From Erythrocercus mccallii (taxonomy: Eukaryota; Chordata; Aves; Passeriformes; Dicruridae): a stretch of DNA of 64,000 nt. Each line of letters starts with the position of its first letter. Position 1 is the first letter of the stretch. The notes beneath the pieces are model-generated. The model had not been told where the DNA came from and did not search any database. It worked only from the letters and a program-made list of their open reading frames with translations. Positions 11,101 through 25,689 of the stretch are shown one piece after another. The position numbers and the translations under genes are program-made. The stretch is taken from the NCBI GenBank assembly GCA_013397435.1, contig VZRG01001530.1, forward strand, positions 62,001 through 126,000. The letters are read 5' to 3'.

Positions 11101-14100
11101 ATCAGACTGTATGGGGGCTCCAGGAATAAACCAGTCTCATGTTTTTGTCACAGAACTGAGCTGGCAGACAGAATTAATCCTGTGTCTGTCTAGATGCCTC
11201 ACAGGATCTTGCTTTATTTCCACTGCTGAAGAGGAAGGTGAACAGAGAATTTCACTTTGTGCTATGGGGAAGTTTGTGGTGGTTCAGGGACTGTGGTTAG
11301 GCTGAGTTTTAATAAGAACAGGAGGTGGTAAAAGAAGCCAGAGGTAGAAAAGGTCATGGGCAACAGGGCTGTCAATGATTTGCCGTGGATTAGGGGCTTA
11401 GTATTCCCTTGTTTTATCCTCTTTCATGTTTCAAACAAATTCAGGTCTTTTCTGTGAAAAGGTTTCTTTTGGGTTGAAGCCACTAATTTCAGTTGGGTCA
11501 GACAAAAAAGCCTAAGGCTAACTGCATGTCACTTGAGGTTACTGGTGCCCCATGAGCTGGAATAAGATGATGGCTTGGCTGGTTGTTGCTGCTCATCTTG
11601 TTTCACCATTAGTTGCATCCGTTGCTCCCTGTTTCTCAGTACCAGCAGCTGCCTTGGGAGTAGATTTGGGTTGTTTTGTTTTGGTTTTTTTTGCTGCTAG
11701 CAAATGACCCCTTTTGGACAGAGACAATCCTCAAGAGTAAGGTGCCTAGAGCAGTACTTCTAGTCTGAAGCTCCTGTTCATTATGGTTTTATATGGGAGA
11801 CTTTTTTTTGGGCTGTGTAGGCCTGGTCAGGCAGTGTGACACACAGCTGGAACTATTCTGCCTGGCAGTGAGCAGCTCCAGCAGTTAGACAGGATCCCTG
11901 CAGAGAGCTGGAGCACTGGGGGAGGGAATGAAATGCCATTTCATCCACGTCATGAAATCTCTTATCAGTGGCCAACTCCGTGTTGTGAGTGGGCGAGTTG
12001 CATTGGCCTGAAGAAGCTGCCTTTTATTTCTCATGTGAAAGATGAGGAGCTCTGCACTGTCAGTCAGGCTGAGAGCTCTGGAGTGGCTGTGTGAAGGTTG
12101 AGATGAATTTGTCAGTCAAGTTCTTATAACCCTAAGCTTGTAGTTTTCAATCTATCCTGCTTGTGCTTAATCTGAGATTCGCTGCTTGGCTGTCCTGAGC
12201 AGTTTGCTTGGGCTGTGCCTCACAGCTGCTCTGACATGCTGCTCCTGTACTTCTTAACTGCTTAAATCCAATGTCTCCAGCACCTTCTGTCTTGGGGTCA
12301 TGCTTAAAACCCTTGGTGTCAGTTAGAGAGAAAATCTGTTAGGTTATCATTCATTTTTCTCTAAGGGTTGGTTAAGGGCTTCATTTGCTGGATGCTACTT
12401 TCCCATCAAATGTGAGGGAGAAATCTTCTTGAAACAGATCACCATGGTATGGCTGTGGTGATGTGAAACTCTGAGACCTTCTGGGCTGTCTGGATCTGCT
12501 GGAGCCCCTGATTGTGTTGCTTGGGTCTGGAAGATGCTGTCTGTGGGATGGGAGAGCCAGTGGGATGCCAGGCGTTCAGAGCGGTGTCTCTCTGGTGTGC
12601 TCCTGTCCTTGGGGGGTTGGGAGGCTGTTTGCTGGGGAGGAGGGGTTGAAGGAAGGGGCTGGGGGTGGTGCAGGGAGGAAGCTTTATGTAATTCTTGGCT
12701 GGCTTTTGAATAATTGTTTTAATGAAATGGAATGCAGTGTATTCAGTACTTGCTTGGCAGAAACAGCTTTTTTTTTTTGTTATTTTCTATCTTGGAGGGG
12801 GGAAAGGAGTTGGAGTTTCTCTATTTTCCAACTGCTTTAAACACTCTAGGCTTGGATTTGTCACAAAGATGGGAGTGCAATATTGTTCTTGGTGAGGGGG
12901 CAGTTGCACGGCTGGGCATGTGTGGGACGTTGTCTTTGTACATTGGATGTGTAAGTCCAATGGTCGCTGGGTTTCTCTGAGGGCTGTGAATGCCAGTGTG
13001 GTTTGGGGTGGAGCAGGTTAAGTTTTTGTTACCCAACAGTAACAGGATGAAGGTGATGTGAGTAAATAAATGTCCATCTAAAATATGCATGCATCCAGGT
13101 ACTTGATAGGAAAATTGGTCTCTTTTCCTCTGTGCCCTAGTTCAGGGCATAGCAGGGAAGAACATGATGAGCTGAGACAAAGAAGTCAGCTTAATTTTCA
13201 GCAAAGCTGAAATGTAGGCACTGAGAATCTTGACTTCCCTAAGACTAGTGAGAAACAGTCTCTCCACTTATCTCAGAGGATTGGTGACTTTTATCATAGG
13301 ATTGGTGGAGGGACAATCAGAGATCATGCTGAAAACCCTTTTTTAGAAAGTAATTTGAAGGAGGATTTATTTCATGTACCTCTGAAAGGGAAGTTTATTC
13401 TCATGCTGCTTCTATTTCAGTATTGCTGCCATTTCCATTTTTGGTCAGTGCTGGAGATCGGTCTCTCTTACTCATCCCAACCTCTCAAAAATCTACTTTC
13501 TCTTTGGTCTTTGTAATTTTTTTCTCAATTCTTTTCTGTTGTCAAGAGTTCTCTTGTGAGTAACAGCCTTTGGTTGATAAAATAAAATTTTTCTTTATCA
13601 AATAACAACAACAACTTGTGTTCAGGGCACTGAGATGAAGAAGCTGTCAGGCGTTTAATTGCTTTATTAGTACTGCTCTTGGTAAAATATCCTCACTATT
13701 TCTCTTGCTGCTGCTGAAACAAGCAAGAGACTTGTGACTAGTACTTGTGTCATGATGCCAGATGACAGGTACAGTGATGGGTCATTTACCTTCTCATGTA
13801 GGGAGAGATAAGAAAACCTTAAACATTCTCCAGCTCTTCTCCATCACTGGCTCCACTATACTCCAGTTCTAAAAATGTTAGTTTTCTGTCTAGATTTAAC
13901 ATTTTTCTTTCTTGCAGCGAGCCAATGTAATGAAATTGTGAAACTCTTGAGCCACATTCTTCTGCCAATACTAAAAAAAAAATAAACTAAGTCAGAGCTC
14001 TGCGGCTATAGAGCCATCAGCAGTCTCCATCGAATTGCCACCCACATCTCCCAAAGTGGACCAGGGGACCAGTTCCCACGTTCATTTCTGAAACACTGTC

Positions 14101-17100
14101 CTCCTTTCATTCCCAGAAGCTGCTTTGAAAGTGAAAAGAAGCTGCTTTAACTGGATTTTTAACCATGTGCTTCTTGGCCCCTTGTACTCTGTTGTCTTTC
14201 AAAGCTTGCCCGCTATCTGCAATAGCTTGGGTTATTTTTAAGTTACAGTGCAATGCTCATCAGACTGAAAGCTTCATTTTAAAACTTTCTACCTATTATA
14301 GTTATAAGTAGTACCAAGATCCACACGACTGAAAAAATGTGAAATATTTTGTTGTCATTTCCCCCTGCCCTGTGAGTTTACATTGTGCTTTTGGCAGCGC
14401 TTTGTGTAAAGTCAGTTGTTGAGGATGACTTACACTTTTTGGCTTACAAGGAGTTTGGTTTTGCTTCCAAGTCTGCTCCCACCCTGTTGCAGAGAACCCT
14501 TGCAGAAATGAAAACTTCTTAAAAGAAACATCCACCATTTTGAGAGTACTTTCTTAGTAATTAGATTTTTAACAAGCCAGTTAAACCACACATGACATTT
14601 GACACAAGTTCCCATTTTAAAAAAAGGGAAACAACCCACTTCAGAGTGGTTGGCAGGTCAAGCCAGCAAGTCTTTATTTATATCTCAATATACTAACTTT
14701 TTATCTGGGTGAGATTTGCTGGGACTCTGTGTTTCCTTATTGACACAGGCTTTTAAAACTTGAGATACCTTGTTTTTTTAAGGGTAGATTTGCATTTGTT
14801 GAATGCTCTTTGCATTTATGCTCTTGGGAGCTATGCTTGTTACTTACTGAATGGGAAGTTGCTGAAACTAATGAAAAGTATACGTTTCAAGGACTAAAAT
14901 CTGTCAAGTCTGCACTCTGATATCCCATGTAAGAGCCTTCAGGATAGGAATGCCTCAATAAGGCTGTACTAAATATGGGTATGATTACAGAGTCTCTTTA
15001 GTGTCGCCATTCTTTATTACTGGAATCCTCCTCTTGCCGGTAGCCAGAGCGCTCTACATCTCATTGGCAGAATTTGTGCTTCTAATGCTTTTAACAAATT
15101 CGGAATTCTTTTAATGAATTCAGAATTTACACTAGTATTTCAGTCCTTTATTTCATCATCTTTAAGTGTGTCTCAAATTTTGTAACTGGCATTTTGCCTG
15201 GATGGGTCTATATTCAGAGCTGTTTATGCTGCTTGGATAGGATTTCCACAGCTTAAAAGATGCTATTTCTTTCCCCTCGAGTTCCATGTCTATTATTGCA
15301 TAACCATGCAAATCCTACTCTTCCCTTTATTGGTAATAGGGTCCACATGCTTTCCTGTTTCTGTTACTTTCAAAAAGGCAGATAATTAACTTGGAATGTG
15401 CAAGCTCTGACAGTATTTTGTCTGTGACTGTGTCCAAACCCATTTTTACGTAAGCAGATGGAGAGGATCACAGGGATCCTTAGCAGGGTTGTTACTGACT
15501 GTGGGGTTACCTGTGTGCTGCTGGGGTGTCTGAGGTGGTGGTCCTGCCGCTGCTTCAGTCAGTACAAGGGCTTGCTGCTGCTGAAGGGGGAGATGGCTTT
15601 ACTTTTACTTATCCTTTCTCCTTCTGTGCTGTTTGGACATCGCTCTTCCTGCTGACTGCTGTGCTCATCACTTCCCTGACCCAAAAGAAGACAGTCAGCT
15701 TTTTTTCCACTGGGTGTATGTTCTGTTGGATTGGTTCACAGAGGGGTCTTGTGAGAGCCACAACCTGCACAAGTAAGTGGCAGCAGCACATGTCTGCAAG
15801 AGGGAGTAAAACCTCTCCATTTTTGGCAGTGGTGAGCTGTTAATTCGCCTTTCTGCATCTTATGAAACTGTATCCTTCACTCCCGGCTGCTCACTGTCCA
15901 GTGGAACTCCTGTGCTCTGTTGCAGTGTAAACCCTGATGTAACATGTTTTCCTTCCCTAGATGAGTTAGAATCGGCACTTATCAAATTATGATCTCAAAG
16001 CTGACAAGTGCTCTACAGCTGTTGTGAGGGGTCCCCTTGAGAGGTCAAACCCACGCCCTTCTCATTTCCACCTGAGGGCTCTGGAGCACAAACACACCAG
16101 GATTGCTGCTGCCCAGAGATTTGGAGACCACTGCTGTGTGTTCACAATGTTGTGATTTGCCACTGTTGATTTCACACTGAGCTGCTGCTTGGAAGAGTGA
16201 GCCAGTCCTGGATCAGCATGTGTTGTAACCTCAGTGCTGTTCATGACAACTTTCAGTTGTACAAATCTCAACCAAATACCAATGCAGGGCTTAAAAAAAT
16301 GCCCTTGTCTACCCTCTTTTCAGTGGGCATGTAGAGGATTGCTTGTTGTAGCTGGATGCTGCACACTCAAGCCTTGAGCTTCTGTTATCAAAGCTGTGGT
16401 TTAAAATCCAGTGTCTTGTTTCCTGCTGCTGCTATTCCCATCTTTGGACTCTTTTGTCTAGTGGAGATCTCCTTTGTACCAGATTTGTCAGATGTTTGTA
16501 GAATGGCAGCACTGTGTTTTCACCTAGTGCTTGTGGAGCAGCTGCACGCTGGTGTAGCAGGAAGGGTCTGGTTCCTCAGATAGATGGCTTGGCTGAGCCC
16601 CTCTTCCTGTAGGAATACAAGGGAGTTGGTATTTTGTCCAGAGGCCTTGGCCTTGGAAATTTTCCCTGAAGGGTCAGTTCATTGGCTGCTTGTTTGGTGT
16701 TTGTGAATATTATTTTCTTTTTGTTTTGTCAGAGGAGAGCAGATCCTGTTCGACTCCTAGAAACTTTCAGACAGAAGCCGGTAGCAAATGAAAATTCTTA
16801 CGACATGCACAAGAAGGGTTAACTTAATATTTTGCATGCATAAGGATAAATAAAGGACTAAAAAAGGCAGTGTATTGGTTACTAGTGCTTTTGGGTTTAT
16901 TAAATTTTTTTCCCATCTAGAATGTAGGCTAAAACCCAGCCCAGGTCAGTAGTGAGGTGTTACCTGTTTAGTTGTTTGTGTAAAATGTTTACACTTGCTC
17001 CTGTCTGTTCCTCCCACCAAACTGGCCAGGATGCTATTTCATTCCTGTTTGTACAGAGCAATGTCCCTTGCTTGAGTCTGAGCCAACTCATCTCCCTCCA

Positions 17101-20100
17101 GAGACAGTTGGGTCAGGATTGGCCATTTGCTACTGCCTTTGTCAGGGACTTCCTGGAAATGCCTGAGAATGTGTTTGCTGTCAGGCAGAGATCAGAAATA
17201 GATCTTGCATAAGAAGAGCCACTCCAGGAGAAGACTGTCAGAGGCTGTACTTACCCTCCTTGGAGCCCAAAGCTGTTTCCAATTTCACAGCTGACACACA
17301 GGGAGAGAAATGGAGACTCTAATTAGTGCAGATAGTTGTTCCTTGTGATGTTTTACAGGGCTAGCTATAACTGCCTGTTGAACACCAGTCAATTTGCTTC
17401 CAAAAGGAGAGGATTCTGACAAAAGACTTGTTGGCAGGTGGAGCTCATAGCAGACTGCAGATTCAGGCTGAGAAATTCCAACTTAAATATTTTTAGTACA
17501 GGCCTGAGAGTCAGAATTGCTTTCTGTTCTGATATAATAGGGACTTGCCATGTTATGTTGGGCTGTTCAGGGCTGCATCTCAGTTCTCCATTTCTGAAAG
17601 GTACATTTCTTTTGTGCTATTAAGCAAGTGTGGATGTTAGGATGAGGATTCTGATTTGTGAGCCTCATAGGGATTCAGGTGCAATGGCTGCAGACTTTAC
17701 TGCCTGCAGTTGCTGCAGCCGCAGACAGTTCTTTCAATACAAAATGGAACATGTGGAGATTTAGGTTTAGGGTGTGAAGGTGTGACAGCTGTGACTGAAA
17801 AAGGCTTCCATGTGATAAGTGCTGTAACTTTTGAGTGGGATAATCATCTGAGGGCAGTGGTACTTAAATCACCGTGGTCTGAATCCCTGGAGGTCAGGAG
17901 CTGGAGTACTGGGTAAGGCTGGTTACATTTTACGTATCACCTTGTGATCCTTCTCTTGTGCCATCTCCAACTTCTCTGTCCAGTGAAGCAGAGCCCAGCT
18001 TTGTGCTCTTCAGCATTGTGCAAACATTGAGGTCAGTTCAGCTTTTGCACACGCTGTGTCACAGGATGTGCCGCAGCTGAGATGTACAAGCCCTTGACAA
18101 GCTTTTCCTCTTTCTCCTGAAGATTGTTCATGGAGCAGTGGAAGGATTTTTTGCCTGCACTTACCCATATTTGGAAATGGTTTCCTGTTATTCAGACTCA
18201 GACAGTCCAGTGAATATAGGTAGAAAGGAACCACACAAAGGATTATTTTCTGTTTCAGCTTCACACAGCCATGAATCAATCTCTGCAGGCATTCAAGGCT
18301 TGTGTAGCTGGATCTGGCATTCTCAGGAGCCTTTGGTAGCTGTGGAACTGAAGAACTGTTCAGTAAGCTGGAACATGAATTCAGTTTTAGGCAGCCAGTC
18401 TTAGCATAGGGTGTTTTTTCTTGGCAAGAGCTGTTTGCTGCTCAGGATGATAAATAGAGGGAAGTAAATATAAGATGTCTCTTTTCACTTCAAGTGTGGA
18501 GAAAGCCATGCTATAAAAAAGAAGATGCTATCTGTGGCAGGAAATAACCTAGCACTTCTGGAAATGAGAAATAAATGGGGGGGACACACCTTTGGGAGGG
18601 AACAGCCTCTGAAAGTAGCTGTCACAGTGCTGCTGCTCAGTTTTGAGTGCTCCTCTTGGAGGCAATAGGTGCAGAATACAACAGCCAGTCTTGCTTTCCT
18701 CTGTGCTGCCCTTAGATCTCCAGTGCCAGTAAGAGTTTGTTCTTCCTGGTGTTTCTGTTGCCAGCTTTTGAATGTGATAGGCAAGGCACTGGAGTGGACA
18801 GCTGAGGTTAATTTGAAGAACTTCAAAAGGCTACACTTGGTTTTAGTATTTTTCAGTTTGAAAACCAAAAAAAACCCATGTTCAAACCGTATTTTGTTTC
18901 TCTGGAGCATTTTCCCTTCTGATAGGAGAAGGGACTTAAAATACAAATCACTTTCAGTGTGAGGATACTCAGCACGTTTGTGACATATTGAGGAATATTT
19001 ATCTCTGACCACAAAAGCAGTTATGTACCTTGTGGGACTTCCATTATCTCAGCCATCAAATGAGCTATTCTGAGACAGTGGAAAGGGGATGCAAGTTTGA
19101 TCAGGAAGTTGGAGAAAGGCAGAATAACTATATGTTTTTATTTTGTAGGTGGTGCTTCATTTCTCTCACCCAGTTTAAGCTGGAGTCTAGTTTAGTGTTC
19201 AAAGAGCTAAGTGGAAAAATTCTGGTCCTATGGGAAAATCATTTGTGGTTTCTTCACACAACTTGGACCGTAGGCCAGGGAGTGCTGTGGATTTGTATTG
19301 TTTCATCCAGGAAACTGTGCTGACTCAACCTTTAAAGCACTTGTGGTGTCTCTCAGCCAGCATGCTGAGCTGGTGATCCCATGCCCTGTGGAACTAGTTA
19401 AGATTAGGTTACCTCCCTGCCAGCTCGGTGATGTGAACAGAGCCAGCAGCTGAAGGATTTCCCAGCCTGTTGCATCCAAGATGACACAAGGTGGATCTGA
19501 GGTGCTCCCTCAGGGAATGGGGCTGTGACTCCTGGGGACTGCTGGTGTCAAGCTGCAGACTGCTCAGCTGGTTTTGTGTCCGCCAATGTCGTTGTGCCCT
19601 TGAGAGCCTTGCAGCTGCTGGGCTACACAGGAACCTGCTGAACTGCACGTGATGCTGCCAGTGCTCCAGCAGCCCCACCCTGCAGACAGACACACACACC
19701 ACTGCAGGTCTGGGTGTCACAGCAATGTATTCACTTACAAGGAAATGCTGTGGGCAGAGCCAGGAAGGATCTAGGGGTGACATTAATGGTGTTTCAGCAC
19801 ATGCACACACAAATAACCCTCCTGCCCATCAGAGGGATGTGGTAGAAGCTCACCTGATGGCTTCTGTTGGGTTTTTATTGCATACAGAGTTGGCTTATCT
19901 TCAGTTTTATGGTCAGAAGTCTGTGTCAGAAGCTCACTCTTCAGCTCAGCAGCACAAATGAGAACATCAGTGGGTACATAGCATGTGCAGCCCTAGGGAC
20001 TGAGCCATGTCACAATTCTGGGACTGGAAAGCCAAAATGTCAGCGTAGGCTCAGGTGGAAGCAGCAGGTAATGGTGAGCAGTGTCTCCAGAATAAGGAGA

Positions 20101-23100
20101 GCTATCTGTTTGAGTTTGAGCTATCTGCTGGTTGCATCTTTTCAGGCTGCCTTTTTTTTCTGGTCTGCATCTGAGCTGCAGATGAATTATGGGAATCTGA
20201 CAGGAGGGTAGGTGATTTCTTTCAACTAATAGCAGGATGGGCTGGATTTACAATTTGTGTTCTGGCCTGAGTTTTGAAGGTGAAAGTAGAGCATTTCCAT
20301 TTAAAGCAGAAATTTTATTCACTTACTTGAACAAGGGCTCAATTCTGGCATTGTTCTTATAAATACATTTTCTAAAAGCTACTTTTTCTAAAAGCTACAG
20401 CCAGAGCACTCCAGGAGTTTGCAGTTCATCCCCAAATGTGCAGTGAGTAGTTACTGATAAACAGTTCCTGAAATTGCTTCACAAAGGCTGTATTTGCACA
20501 CTCTTTTACAATCCCAGGCTTGGGGCGGTATTAGTGCATGTTAGTTGTGACCAGTTAGTTTGCCACAAGCTCTGGAATAAACTCTCCAGCTTGGGTCTCA
20601 GTGGTTGGGAAAGGAAGCCACAGTTATTGCTGCAGCTGCTCATGCAGACCACATCTCACCCCGCAGTGTCTTGTCTTTGTTTAGACATTTGCTGATAGTG
20701 GTCAGAGCTGGGTGCGTGGGCTGCTGTACTGGGCGAGGCTCACTGGTTTGGCTGTTAATCCTCCAGTTATGGCACAGAAAGGATTCACGGTGGCTGCCAC
20801 ACCACCTGATTCTGACAGCAGTTCTGGCTGTCACGGGATGAATCCTTGCTCAGTTTGTCTCTGCAGTTTGATTCTGACAGCAGTTCTGGCTGTCATGGGA
20901 TGAATCCTTGCTCAGTTTGTCTCTGCAGCCTGGGGTAGCCAGGCATAACTGCTGCTGGGAGGTTGCCTTTGCTGTTAAACTTTTTGGGAGCACCCACCCA
21001 AGTTTGTAAACTGGTGCTACAAATGTGAAGTTTTGCTAATTTTAAGGGGCAATTTTGGTATGAACGTAGAGAGAAGCTTCAAAATTTTAATGGCTATTGT
21101 CTTTACTGTAATTTACCATACCACATATTGATATTAGTTTGGACATTCTTTTTGTTAAGCAGTGACACAAGGCATGACTTGTACCAATATCTTGATAGTG
21201 AGAAAGCACAAGGCTTTAAACATAAGTACATTAAAGAAAGAGCTGAATGATTTTACTGACCATGCAATCTGAACTTTCTCTAGGCAGGTCTGGGCAGTGT
21301 GAAGTAAAAATCCCAGTGGCTGCTCTGTGCTGATACTCCAGCAGTTGTTAGGTCTGGAAAATGACTTATCTTTTGTGCCTTGACTTTTTGTGTATCTTAA
21401 ATAACAATCTGCCCCTGCTTCAGAAGAAAGCTGAGAGCTTTTATGTGTCCTGTGTTCTAACCATCTTCTTGACATATTGGTTAAATTTTGGAAAACTTTT
21501 AAATGTCATCTCCTCAAAATGTTTTACACAGTAAGCCAAGCTATTTTACATGCTTTCTATACATGTGAACTGGAGAACTTGAGGATTTTAAGAGAATCTA
21601 ATTGCACTTTGAGTTTTTAAGGTCTCATTTTGAATGTAGTCTTTGTATTTTATTGCTTTTGTAGTCTCTGATCTTTTTTGCATTTGAAAGCATTGATTAG
21701 AATATAATGCCGTAAGTACCTGCTAATAAATGTCTTTTACCTGGAAGTCAATGCCTGCTTTTACCTGTTCATAATTTTCCTATTTCTGATAAAGCTCTTC
21801 CATTTTGCTGAGAAAAATCAGAATGGGAATTCCTGCCAGTGGTGTTTGGGGTTCCCCACACCTTCTGCAGTCAAACTCCAGGGCAGTGAGAAGTCCTAGC
21901 AGGACTCCACCAAGTCTTCTTGATGCAGGTCTTGTAGAGCACTGCAGCACTGCAAATATTTCTTTTGAAAGGCTGTTTAATAGGATAAATATACCCAGGC
22001 TCCCCATTCCTCTGCAGTTACTCACAAAGTAAAACTGTCGTGCCAGGGATTGGGTTACTGCCTTGAGCTGTCTCCTTGTATGTGAGCTGGAGCTGCATTT
22101 ACTCCTGGAGGTGGGGGGGAGAAGGCTTATTTGAACCTCATGAGATTTTTTAAAGTTTGCATTCAGGGATTTTGCAAAGAGGTGGCTCAGATGAGGCTGC
22201 AAGCTCAAACTTCAGTTCTGGAGATGCAATTCCCTTCCCCTCATTCTCTTAGGGGACAGCAAAAATCAAGGATTTAAATTCAGCATCCTGCAGGTATTAA
22301 GGAAAAAGGGCTGGGGAATGGTGTGTGAGTCTGCCAGTGAGAGGTCTGCAATTTGTCCGATGCTGAGTGTGACATGATTAGCATGCAAAGTCCATGTCCT
22401 CACTGAGAGCTGCCCTTAGGGGTATCTTGATTTTTACTTCTATTTGCTAGTCTTCTGGCTATCTTCTGCTGCCTAAACCAGGAAAACTTGCAGCAGTTCT
22501 ACTTATTTGGGTAAATAGAGGCAGGGGAAAAATAGAGTAGCTGCAGATACCTGTTCTATGCAGCTGTAGCAGAGGAATTCTGTGGCTTGTGCTCAGACAT
22601 CTCATCCTGATTCCCCAGTGTGCTGTGTCTGGGTTGTCAGGGACAATGTGGCACTGGAGATGCTGGGGGATGTGGGACTCTGTGGCTGAATGCATTTGCT
22701 CTGTGTGCTGACTGGATGAGAAATCCTGTCTCCAGTGCTACTCACTTTCCAGATGTCCCATGCAAGAAGCAGAGCTACAGCAATGTGTGGTTTGATACAT
22801 GTGCAGATGTGGCTTTCAGCTGTTGAAAATGAAAGGCTGATATCTGAGGCATTTGAAGTATCTAGTTTCAGTTATGCTTCCATTTCCTCCCCAGCAGTAG
22901 ATGAGACGTGGAAGAAAATTGACCACCATCCCTTTGATCTACTCACTATATTGATAATGCTGTGATTTGCTGTGTCAGCATGGCTTAATAATCCTCAATT
23001 GTTGAGAGAGATGAACTGCATATGGAAATCCTTTCTCCAGAGGAATGCAAATTTAGATTTCTCTAAATCGCCTCACTTAAAAAAAGATAAATTCTAAACT

Positions 23101-25689
23101 GCTTATGAATAGTGGAAAATTATTTACTGCTTAAGGAAAAATTAGCATTGAAAAGCTGCTTGATGTCAGTTGGCAAATGCGAATTTGTCAATGCCTTGTC
23201 ATGTAGGATTTTTCAGAACTAGTCTGTGATGTGTTCTGCTTCACTGTGTCACCTTAATCCAGGAGCATTTGTGAGATGCACAGGAAAGGGGAAGTGAACA
23301 AAGTATGCTTTGATATGCATGGGAAGATACATCTAAATATATATAAATATATACTTTTCTTTTTAGTAACTTCACTCTACCTATTTAAGGGGGCTGAGTG
23401 CAGCTCAAATTCCTAGAAAGGGGCGTTGATGTGTGCATCAGTACAAAGGGGCCCCGGTGTTACCCACTGCTGTTGCAGACTGTAGAGCAGTGCTGTGATC
23501 CCTAGGCTGGTGTTCCTGCTCTGTGTCAGACAGACCGGGGCTGTGGGAAGCTGCAGAATGTGCCCCTGGCTGCAGAGAGGCCGTTGCTGCTGCAGGATGC
23601 TGCATCTGCAGGCCAGCGAGTGCTGACACGCAGCAATGCCCAAGGAGCCTGCCTTGGAGCCCCTGGAATGCCTGAGCTGTTCTCAGCCCACAGAGCTGTG
23701 GGCTGGGGAGATAGCACAGGAATGTGCACCATACAACTTGCTCTTTTTAGTGCAGGTTGAACTGGTAAATGGGGCTTGGCCTAAGCATTTGTCCTGCTCT
23801 TGCATCTTGCTGCTTTGGTGGTAGAAGGTATATTTGCTGAGTGGTTCAATGCATTGGACCTCAGTGTGACAGTTCTTGTCCTGAGCTGTTGAAATGACCA
23901 GCAGAGCTTTGGCTATTGCTGGGAATTACCTTGAAGCAATGCAGTTGGTATTAAAGGGCCGCTTGTACGTATCTAAGTGATGTGCAGAATGGTGTGGAGG
24001 ATTTGTAGACCAGAATCTCAAGGACCCCATGGTTAATAATGATCTTTGGCCAAAGTGAGGAAAGGGAGAGACGAGCAAACTAATGTTCCTGGAACTCCAG
24101 GTGTCTTGGAGTGCTTTATGATGGTAAAGGTGTCAAATGTGGTATCATTCTTTAACTGTCCCTCCTCCACAGGAAAATCTGTGTAGAAAATCCACCTGAA
24201 TGCAAACAGCAATGTCCTCCCATACTGGGGAAGATGTGGTTTGAGTAGCCCTCAGGCCTAAACACAATTCCTATCTAGTGTGTAATTTTTGGGTTGTCCA
24301 GTGGAGGGGAGGAAGACTCTGTCCTTCTGTTTCATGTTTTCACACACCTTTACCGGGTGGTTGGCCGGGTTCCCTGAGCCCGTGGAGGACCAGCTGTGCA
24401 GATGCTGAGGTGCTCAGTGCTGCAATGCACAGTGAGTTAGGGTTTTATTGGCTGTGTAACTGCTCCAGGGTAGCCAGGATAAGCAGGAGAGTCCAGGTTG
24501 GTGGTGTTTTAGCAGGTATCCCTTTTGCACCCTCCTGAGCAGCTAATGGAGTGGAAAATACAGGTTTCTATATACACAACCCATGTATAACTGAGCCCTA
24601 CTGAGTCTTTGGAAACTGGAGTGATTCTGCTCCATGTATATGTCTGTGAGTTGAGATTTTGTCCGTGGGTTGTGTTAGTGGTTGTTGTAGTGGTGAGAGT
24701 GGATGGAGGGGTGATCCTGAGGAGGAGACATGGTTTGAAGGTCCATTATAACTCTGGTTATACTTTACTGCTACAAAATGGTTAAATCTATTCTCCAGCA
24801 ATAACTAAATTTACGGTCATCATCCTTGGGAGATTCTGCCTCCTAGAGCTGTGTCTGTGGTGTTCCAGAGAGCATTTGGGGCAGCGGTGAGGCTGTGGTG
24901 AGGTCAGTGCGTGTGCTTGTTTCCGGAGTCCTGGGCCGTAGCTGCTGTGAAGATGCGCGTCTCCGTGGGGAGGTGCAGCACACGTGGCACCGCCCAGAGT
25001 TCCTGTGTGCCTGGAACAGGGACAGGTTCCCGGCTCTTGCGGGGCTGAGCAGGTGAGGGGAAGGCACTGCCGAGCTGGGCACTGCCGTGGGTTTCGTCGC
25101 TCTGTCCCTGTGAGGGTGTTGGTGGTGCCCTCTGATGGATGGTGCCGGTGGGCACTGGCCCGAGTCACTGCCTTGCGGTGGCCCAGTCAGCTGCTGCATA
25201 CGGGCTGTGGGGACTAACTGGCTCATTCACACGTCCTGCAGCACTGTCCCTCAGGAGTCACCTTGGGCAGGAACACTTCATTACCCAGGAAATCGATCGA
25301 GACTTTAATATTTCTAGTTAAGCATTTAATATTCCATTTAAGGAGTGGCCACTGTAGTGAACTCAGTGCTGTGACGGAAGGTGCACCACTGCACAAGGCA
25401 CAGCATCCCTGTCACAGTTCATCAGGTTACAGATGCTGGTCCCTTTTGAAAAAGAGAGAGTGATGCATCTTTTTCTATTAATAAATCTCCCTTCTTTCCC
25501 CTCATCTCTTATCTCACATTGTCTTTTGATAGTTGCGCAAATCCTAAATAAATGCACGGTGCTTTGGGACCTCTTGGGTTGAAGTACTTAATGGAAAACA
25601 AAATGTTAATCCCTTTGGTTAATTTTTTGGTTGAGTTTTGAATAATAGCCTCAAGTCATGCTCTGGACTGTAGGAGCCCTTGGGCTGCC
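5151..25689 (+). other. PXN: PXN intron 1, main part; no exon recognised
   Basis: About 20 kb of ordinary, CpG-poor DNA with no recognised coding exon, RNA gene or intact transposable element. Internal landmarks are a twin-E-box palindrome (9964-10001), a 62-bp tandem duplication (20807-20928) and an AT microsatellite-like patch (about 23330-23355). Many short open frames occur but none shows conserved protein sequence or paired splice signals that I can support. Confidence 0.55.
20807..20928. repeat. Two-copy 62-bp tandem duplication
   Basis: Copy 1 (20807-20868) and copy 2 (20869-20928) both begin TGATTCTGACAGCAG and both contain GGGATGAATCCTTGC followed by CTCTGCAG. I see a single substitution inside the copies (CACGGG against CATGGG). 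The near identity points to a recent local duplication, possibly polymorphic. Confidence 0.9.

Noticed and set aside
15040..15085. tRNA-like words on the minus strand (AGCGCTCTGG near 15050)
   Set aside because: No cloverleaf fold, no B box and no anticodon arm could be built around it.
18485..19012. A 175-codon minus-strand open frame in PXN intron 1
   Set aside because: No recognisable domain, no transposon signature and no splice or promoter context. It is best explained as chance.
24788..25226. Overlapping minus-strand open frames of about 125 codons in PXN intron 1
   Set aside because: The predicted peptides are low-complexity His/Pro/Thr-rich with no family resemblance. They lie in mildly GC-rich DNA where stops are depleted.
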